Notes under the pieces: generated by a model
Seen by the model: the letters and a program-made list of their open reading frames with translations, nothing else
Told to the model about the DNA's origin: nothing
Database searches by the model: none
In this document: piece by piece, positions 59,273 through 64,000 of the stretch
Layout of the letters: the number at the start of each line of letters is the position of its first letter
Numbering within the stretch: the stretch's first letter is position 1
Origin: Pisolithus tinctorius
Lineage: Eukaryota > Basidiomycota > Agaricomycetes > Boletales > Pisolithaceae
Reading direction: 5' to 3'
Length of the DNA: 64,000 bases
Assembly: GCA_024663395.1 (NCBI GenBank)
Contig: JANFAH010000055.1
Coordinates: forward strand, 310,001 to 374,000
Program-made: the position numbers and the translations under genes

Positions 59273-60259
59273 GAGTCCCAGACGCCCACAGCGTCTCTAG
59301 GGTTCATAGTAACTACCGTCGCGTGCCATCACACACGGCCTGCTTGTGTCAGGGCGTCCCAGACGCCCATGGCACTTGCTGGCATCTATATTAACTACAT
59401 CACGTGCTATTAACGCTTGACCTGCTTGTGTAAGGGCGTCCCGGACGCCCTCGGGTCCACTGTCATGTGTGAGGGTGTCCCGGATGCCCCACGGCACTTG
59501 CTGGCATCCATAGTAACTACATCACGTGGTATTAATGCTTAACCTGCTTGTGTAAGGGTGTCCCGGACGCCCTCGGATCCACTGTCACGTGTGAGGGCGT
59601 CCCGGACACCCACGGCACTTGCTGGCATCCGTAGCAACTACGTCACATGCTATTAATGCTTGACCTGCTTGTGTAAGGGGCGTCCCGGACGCCCTCGGGT
59701 CCACTGTCACGTGTGAGGGCGTCCTGGATGCCCCACGGCACTTGCTGGCATCCAGAGTAACTACATCACGTGGTATTAATGCTTAACCTGCTTGTGTAAG
59801 GGCGTCCCGGACGCCCACGGCACTTGCTGGCATCCAGAGTAACTACATCACGTGGTATTAATGCTTAACCTGCTTGTGTAAGGGCGTCCCGGACGCCCAC
59901 GGCACTTGCTGGCATCCAGAGTAACTACATCACGTGGTATTAATGCTTAACCTGCTTGTGTAAGGGCGTCCCGGACGCCCTCGGCGCTTGCTGGCATCCA
60001 TAGTAACTACATCACGTGCTATTAATGCTTAACCTGCTTGTGTGAGGACGTCCCGGACGCCCATGGCACCCCTAGGGTTCGCTTCAACTACGTCACGTGC
60101 CATCACCACATCAACTACTTGTGCCGAGGGCATCCCGGACGCCCGCGGCACATACATGGCAACGATTGCCTAAACCCACTCGTAATGCTGTCTACCACGT
60201 TATTTGAAGTTGGCTCATTCCCACGATGATCCCCAAGCCTCGTGGGCGTCCGGGACGCC
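59273..60259. repeat. 82/122-bp tandem array with palindrome GGGCGTCC-N-GGACGCCC
   Basis: The main palindromes start at 59352, 59434, 59556, 59678, 59800, 59882, 59964 and 60046, giving steps of 82, 122, 122, 122, 82, 82 and 82. The 122-bp unit is the 82-bp unit plus a 40-bp insert that carries a second palindrome (near 59474, 59597 and 59719). Each unit also has CATCACGTG. Further copies lie at 60130 and 60243, the last ending 67 bp before the start codon of the BAH-like gene. Confidence 0.95.
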
Positions 60260-60325
60260 CGAAACAGGTATTCAAAACATGCACAAAAGCCTAAAGCCTT
60301 TCAACCGGTAATCTCCTCAACAACT

Positions 60326-61257
60326 ATGGCCGCCAGCTCTGCCACTCTCAGTGAAATATCCGTCTCTGCTAACATGACTTTATCATTGATGAGCCAGCCC
60401 CCATGTGTTGATGAATTGCCGAGATATGACTCCCTGCGCTGTGAGTTCAAATTTTCCTCTCCCTCCAAATACTAATCTCAATCCATCTGAAGACGTGTAT
60501 GATACAGATGATCATAACCAACTCCCCACCACCGTTAGTTATCACAGAAATCAGACGTATGTTGTCTCCTTGTTAATATTCCCCAATCCGATCTCATACG
60601 CACTGATCTTGCAGCGTTAGCATCTTTCCCTCCACGGGATTAGTGACGGGTAGTGATGGCGAACTGACGGTAACATATTTCTGGTATGCACGCATCAGAA
60701 GGTTTTACGTGCAGCGTTGCGGCCGGCACAATGTAAGTATCCAACCACACATCGTCCGCCCATGATATATCTCAATTATTATCTCACAATGTAGATGGTT
60801 TGGGTCCGAGTGAGGTGGTTTTATTCCCGTGACGATATCGAACGCTATCATCCTAGGTAAGTCATGCTACTTCCATCCATACACCTCACATGCCATCAAC
60901 CTCACACATAATATCAGATTGGGCGCCTGTATGGGCGAATACGAGCTCGTCGAAAGCGATCACTATTCCGTTATTGACATCCGCTGCATCGTCCGTACGT
61001 CACTCTTCTTCCATCTCTTCGTAATGTATAATTCACTTGCATAAGGTTGCAAATATATTCGGCAGCTGTTGACTCCGACCGAGGTAACTTATGCCGGTCA
61101 ATTATTTTATCGCTATTCCATCCATGTGGATATCGCAGAGACAGAAGATGGGGAACAATACCCGGTGGACATGCGCATCTTGCATGTCACAATTGCAGAT
61201 GTGATCGAGGTAGGCCGGCCATTAGTTGCAGAGGATCTTTCGTCGTCAGAGCCATGA
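60326..61257 (+). CDS. BAH-domain-like protein, 6 exons, 215 aa
   Basis: BAH domains bind histones or other chromatin proteins; a reader or adaptor role in the nucleus is likely for the family. Exons 60326-60440, 60493-60556, 60615-60732, 60795-60856, 60918-60994 and 61046-61257 join in phase to 648 nt with no internal stop. After a Ser/Thr-rich start comes YFWYARIRRFYVQRCG, then MVWVRVRWFYSRDDIERYHPR and GEYELVESDHYSVIDIRCIV. These match the BAH pattern of an Arg-Trp-Phe-Tyr strand, a Glu-Asp helix and a Glu-Leu-X3-Asp-His segment. The C-terminus is acidic. The gene sits downstream of the 942-aa gene, in the same orientation as it and the SNF2-type gene. The palindrome array ends just before it. 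Confidence 0.82.
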
Positions 61258-63360
61258 GCAGTAGGTAGTGTGTGCTGGGGCATGTAAATGTAAATGAAAT
61301 GGCTGCAAGTTCATCCCAGATATGCGTGACAACCTCCACAGTTTAAGAACAACCTCATATCTAAATCAACATTAAGTTGGTCAAGTGTTCCCGCATGAGC
61401 GAGAGGATCAGCCAGTAAGCCGATGATCCATTCGGTGACTCGGTTGATTGTCGGATCGGTGTTCTAGTGCAGGCCGGCTCTATTGGGTGGTGCCCATATC
61501 CATGACAACTAGACCTTGTGCCAAGGTCCCTGTCATATCCATAACTCCGAACCACCACTATGTCCCCCTAGACCGACCCCACAGCCCTCAGACACAACTC
61601 CGAGCCTACTCCGACCACTCTACAGCTACTCCAACCGCCCTAGCAGTTCCCCTATACCCCTGTGTCACCCTAGAGTTGTTCCGACAGCCCTCCAACCCAT
61701 ACTGCACTGCGTCGCTCTACTGCATCAGCGATAACCTAGTCCAACACCCCGGTCCTCTCTCGGTAGTATGCTTCCCTTTCTAGTAAAGTCTTCCGCTTTA
61801 TGTTTGATTGCCATCCTGGCATATGGTTAACCTTTTGATCACCGGCACTTGGGGTTTGCTTAACGGCAGTGCCCTCACCTGCTTTGGTCACCCCTACACA
61901 GCATCTAATTCTGACTACACCAGACACCGCCTTCGGTGTCTCTCGGTACTATATGTGTCGGTACTGCTTGTTGTAGTACTCCTCGTTATCCCCAAAACCC
62001 GAGCCAACCTTTCTAGTAATACTCGTAGCAAGGGCTCCACCAGTCAGCAAGCCCCTCAGCCCTCAGTAACCCCACTAGTCGGTCTTCGGCATTCCGAGTT
62101 CTCAGCTCTCGGTTTGGAAGCCGTTGGCCTTCATCCCTCCGGCCCCCTCGAAGTAAGTAGACTGAGAGAACCGGTCTTGACGGCCCCACAAGTCATCCCG
62201 AGACCCCATGACCATTTGCCAAAGCCCCAGACCTTGTTCTGGTCCTCAGGTCGGCCTTCGGTACTTGATCTGTTTTTTTGCTGCAAAATTAGGCTGGCAC
62301 TGAAGCCTCTGCAAACTACTGCAAGACCTTGCTAATGATCATAGATACAGTTCATTTTATGACATATCAGCATTCGGCATCCAGCATTTGGTATTCTTGT
62401 GGTCCCCCTCGCAATACTGTGATGAAATGAAAACCCCAATGAACAGGTGTTCTACCAAAAGGGGTTTGCAGGCCTCGTGTACCTCAGGCAAGTCTCAACT
62501 CTGGACCTCGGAGGGGGTATCCCAGAAACTCGTCAGCCCGGGTCCTGGACAGTCATATACCAAATCCCGATTGTAGTCAAGTTTCCCATTGTTCTCTTAT
62601 CTGGTTAGTTTCCTGTGCTTGTGCTGAGGCTATGTCTGTCATCGGCCCTCGACCTTTTGACTTCACTTAACCTTCGGTACGCTTCCGAACCACTACTTAG
62701 TCACCTACTGGTAACCTCGGCCTTCGGGTTGTCCGTCCTCGGCATATAATGTAGTGACTTCTGTATGTAGACTCCAGTCTGAAGCCAGACTAAGCATCAT
62801 AGCACTCGGTCGTCGGTCGTCGGTCTTCGGTCCTCTGACCTTGTCACCAACTCAACAATCCCACATATTGCAATGCATGTACACACATTTCTTACCAACT
62901 CCGACTCAACTGAAAGGTAGACCGATGCTGATATGACTTACAACATGTGCCAGCCCATCACACTAAGATAGTGCCTTCGGTCTGCCTACCCGGCAAACTC
63001 AGTGAACTTGAGAATATTGTGCCTTACCCTGTGCAAGACCGGGACAATAGTTCTTATAGTGTTAAAAGTCCATGCAAGCACCGAGTGTCAAAAAGGCCAA
63101 ATGCCGAGCACCGAGTGTCAAAAAGACCAAATGCCGAGTACCGGCGCACATCGGATCAATCCTCAATCTAACTTGTATAATAGACTCTTGCACAGGCCGA
63201 CTTGAAATCAAGGGGAAGCCAAGGGGCTCAACTGCAAAAGCCGCAAGTCAGCTACTCCGGTAAACCTGGGTCCTTTGCCAGTTTAGATCTCACTTTCTTG
63301 CCATCTTTCATGTCTTTCCAAAGGATAAAAACACATTCATATGTATGATAGATTTACATT
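61258..63360. other. LTR-like and retroelement-like DNA, no gene
   Basis: An LTR-like start (TGTCTGTCATCGG) lies at 62633, with CTTCGGGTTGTCC and a CATATAAT box near 62750, and CAGTCTGAAGCC downstream. The rest is CTTCGG- and CTCCGA-rich like retroelement leaders, with a short duplication (ACCGAGTGTCAAAAAG) near 63080-63130. No reverse transcriptase or other coding domain was found. Confidence 0.5.
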
Positions 63361-63396
63361 CGCTGTACATACGAAAGTTCAGTAGGCATTCGGCGC

Positions 63397-64000
63397 TCAT
63401 ACGGTGTGCTCGTCGCTCATATGCAAATCCGTGCCCTCACCACCTTCAGAGCCTGACCTGCGCCGCTTGAAGTCAGGGTGCTTCTTCGCCGAGGCCACCA
63501 GCTCGATGCCCCCTGCCTCCCGATCCGATGCCAAGTTCTCCAGCTCCAGGTCAGCCGCATCGCAGTCGAACTCCTCCGATGACTCGGGACTCGGCATGCG
63601 TGGAGGAGGTGCATACTGGCACTCACCGAGCAGCTCCTCCAAGCGCTGCGTGACGCGGTGCTGAGTCTCTCGGCCCCTCCTCATCTCCTCGGTCTGGCGG
63701 TTGATCGCTGCTGCGAGTGCCTCGAACCCTCGTGCTACGGCCGCGGTTATTGGGTCGATAGGTGTGATCGTCGTCGAGGCAGTCACCAAAGGACCGGCTT
63801 GCGGTGTGGGCGACGGCTCTGCTGTGGTCTTCATCACCTTTTTCTTCTCTCCACCTCTTGGTGAAGTCTCATCCCCCGCCGCCCGTTTTTTCTTCGTCTT
63901 GATCTCGACCACGGGACGCTTCACCTGCTCCTCGACCTCGGCACTAGCCCCCTCTGGCAACTCACACCTCACCTTCTGTTCCGTACACCGGTCGCAGGTC
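63397..64000 (-). CDS. Zinc-cluster protein, C-terminal part (runs off the window)
   Basis: The frame is open from the right edge and reads CDRCTEQKVRCELPEG, part of a cysteine cluster of the kind seen in fungal zinc-cluster proteins and in the gene at 1.3-3.7 kb. A basic stretch with KTKKKRAAGDE and a Thr/Pro linker follow. A helical segment FEALAAAINRQTEEMRRGRETQHRVTQ comes next, and an acidic end with a basic HPDFKRRRSGSE patch before the stop at 63397. DNA binding is an inference; partners are unknown. Genes of this type are often found beside retroelements in Agaricomycetes. The N-terminus and the rest of the cluster lie beyond 64000. Confidence 0.65.
   Translation of the reverse strand, partial: TCDRCTEQKVRCELPEGASAEVEEQVKRPVVEIKTKKKRAAGDETSPRGGEKKKVMKTTAEPSPTPQAGPLVTASTTITPIDPITAAVARGFEALAAAINRQTEEMRRGRETQHRVTQRLEELLGECQYAPPPRMPSPESSEEFDCDAADLELENLASDREAGGIELVASAKKHPDFKRRRSGSEGGEGTDLHMSDEHTV

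Overview
The window is nuclear DNA of a mushroom-forming basidiomycete (Agaricomycetes). The evidence is a KDZ-family transposase with its cysteine cluster, Ty1/copia and chromodomain Ty3/gypsy retrotransposons, genes with many 45-66 bp introns, and several protein families that I recognise only from Agaricomycete genomes. No rRNA or convincing tRNA gene was seen. Most of the window is accessory, repeat-rich DNA. The few intact genes sit among decayed genes and nested mobile elements.

Left part (1-14.7 kb): a 214-220 bp tandem repeat; a zinc-cluster protein gene broken only by four in-frame TGA codons; a KDZ transposase gene on the minus strand; a divergent basidiomycete-specific gene split by a retroelement-like insert; and the N-terminal half of a C2H2 zinc-finger gene on the minus strand. 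A 170-bp palindrome array lies directly upstream of that C2H2 gene.

Middle (14.7-44.1 kb): this block is bracketed by a perfect 28-bp inverted repeat. It holds a second copy of the retroelement-like insert, minisatellites, a heavily mutated Pan1/intersectin-like pseudogene, an ERG26-like pseudogene with an internal deletion, a largely intact Agaricomycete gene with a CYWFA motif, a second small hypothetical gene, and a nest of retrotransposons. In that nest a Ty3/gypsy element carries a clean 5.07-kb Ty1/copia insertion in gag (291-bp LTRs, GGACT target duplication), and the LTR end of a second, opposite gypsy element in its integrase. A palindrome array (GGCCGTCC-N-GGACGGCC) follows.

Arrays (44.1-48.2 kb): a 53-bp palindrome repeat, degenerate ACCGGT-centred repeats, a 37-bp C-rich minisatellite, a run of 21 C, and about 1.3 kb almost without C on the plus strand.

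Right part (48.2-61.3 kb): three genes with complete, splice-consistent reading frames: an SNF2-type helicase (11 exons, 1,276 aa), a 942-aa protein of unknown function, and a 215-aa BAH-like protein. Each has copies of the palindrome GGGCGTCC-N-GGACGCCC in its 5' flank, and the helicase also has five in one oversized GC-AG intron. This is the best candidate for an undescribed system: a chromatin-type gene set sharing a palindromic element. The right edge (61.3-64 kb) holds LTR-like debris and the end of another zinc-cluster gene.
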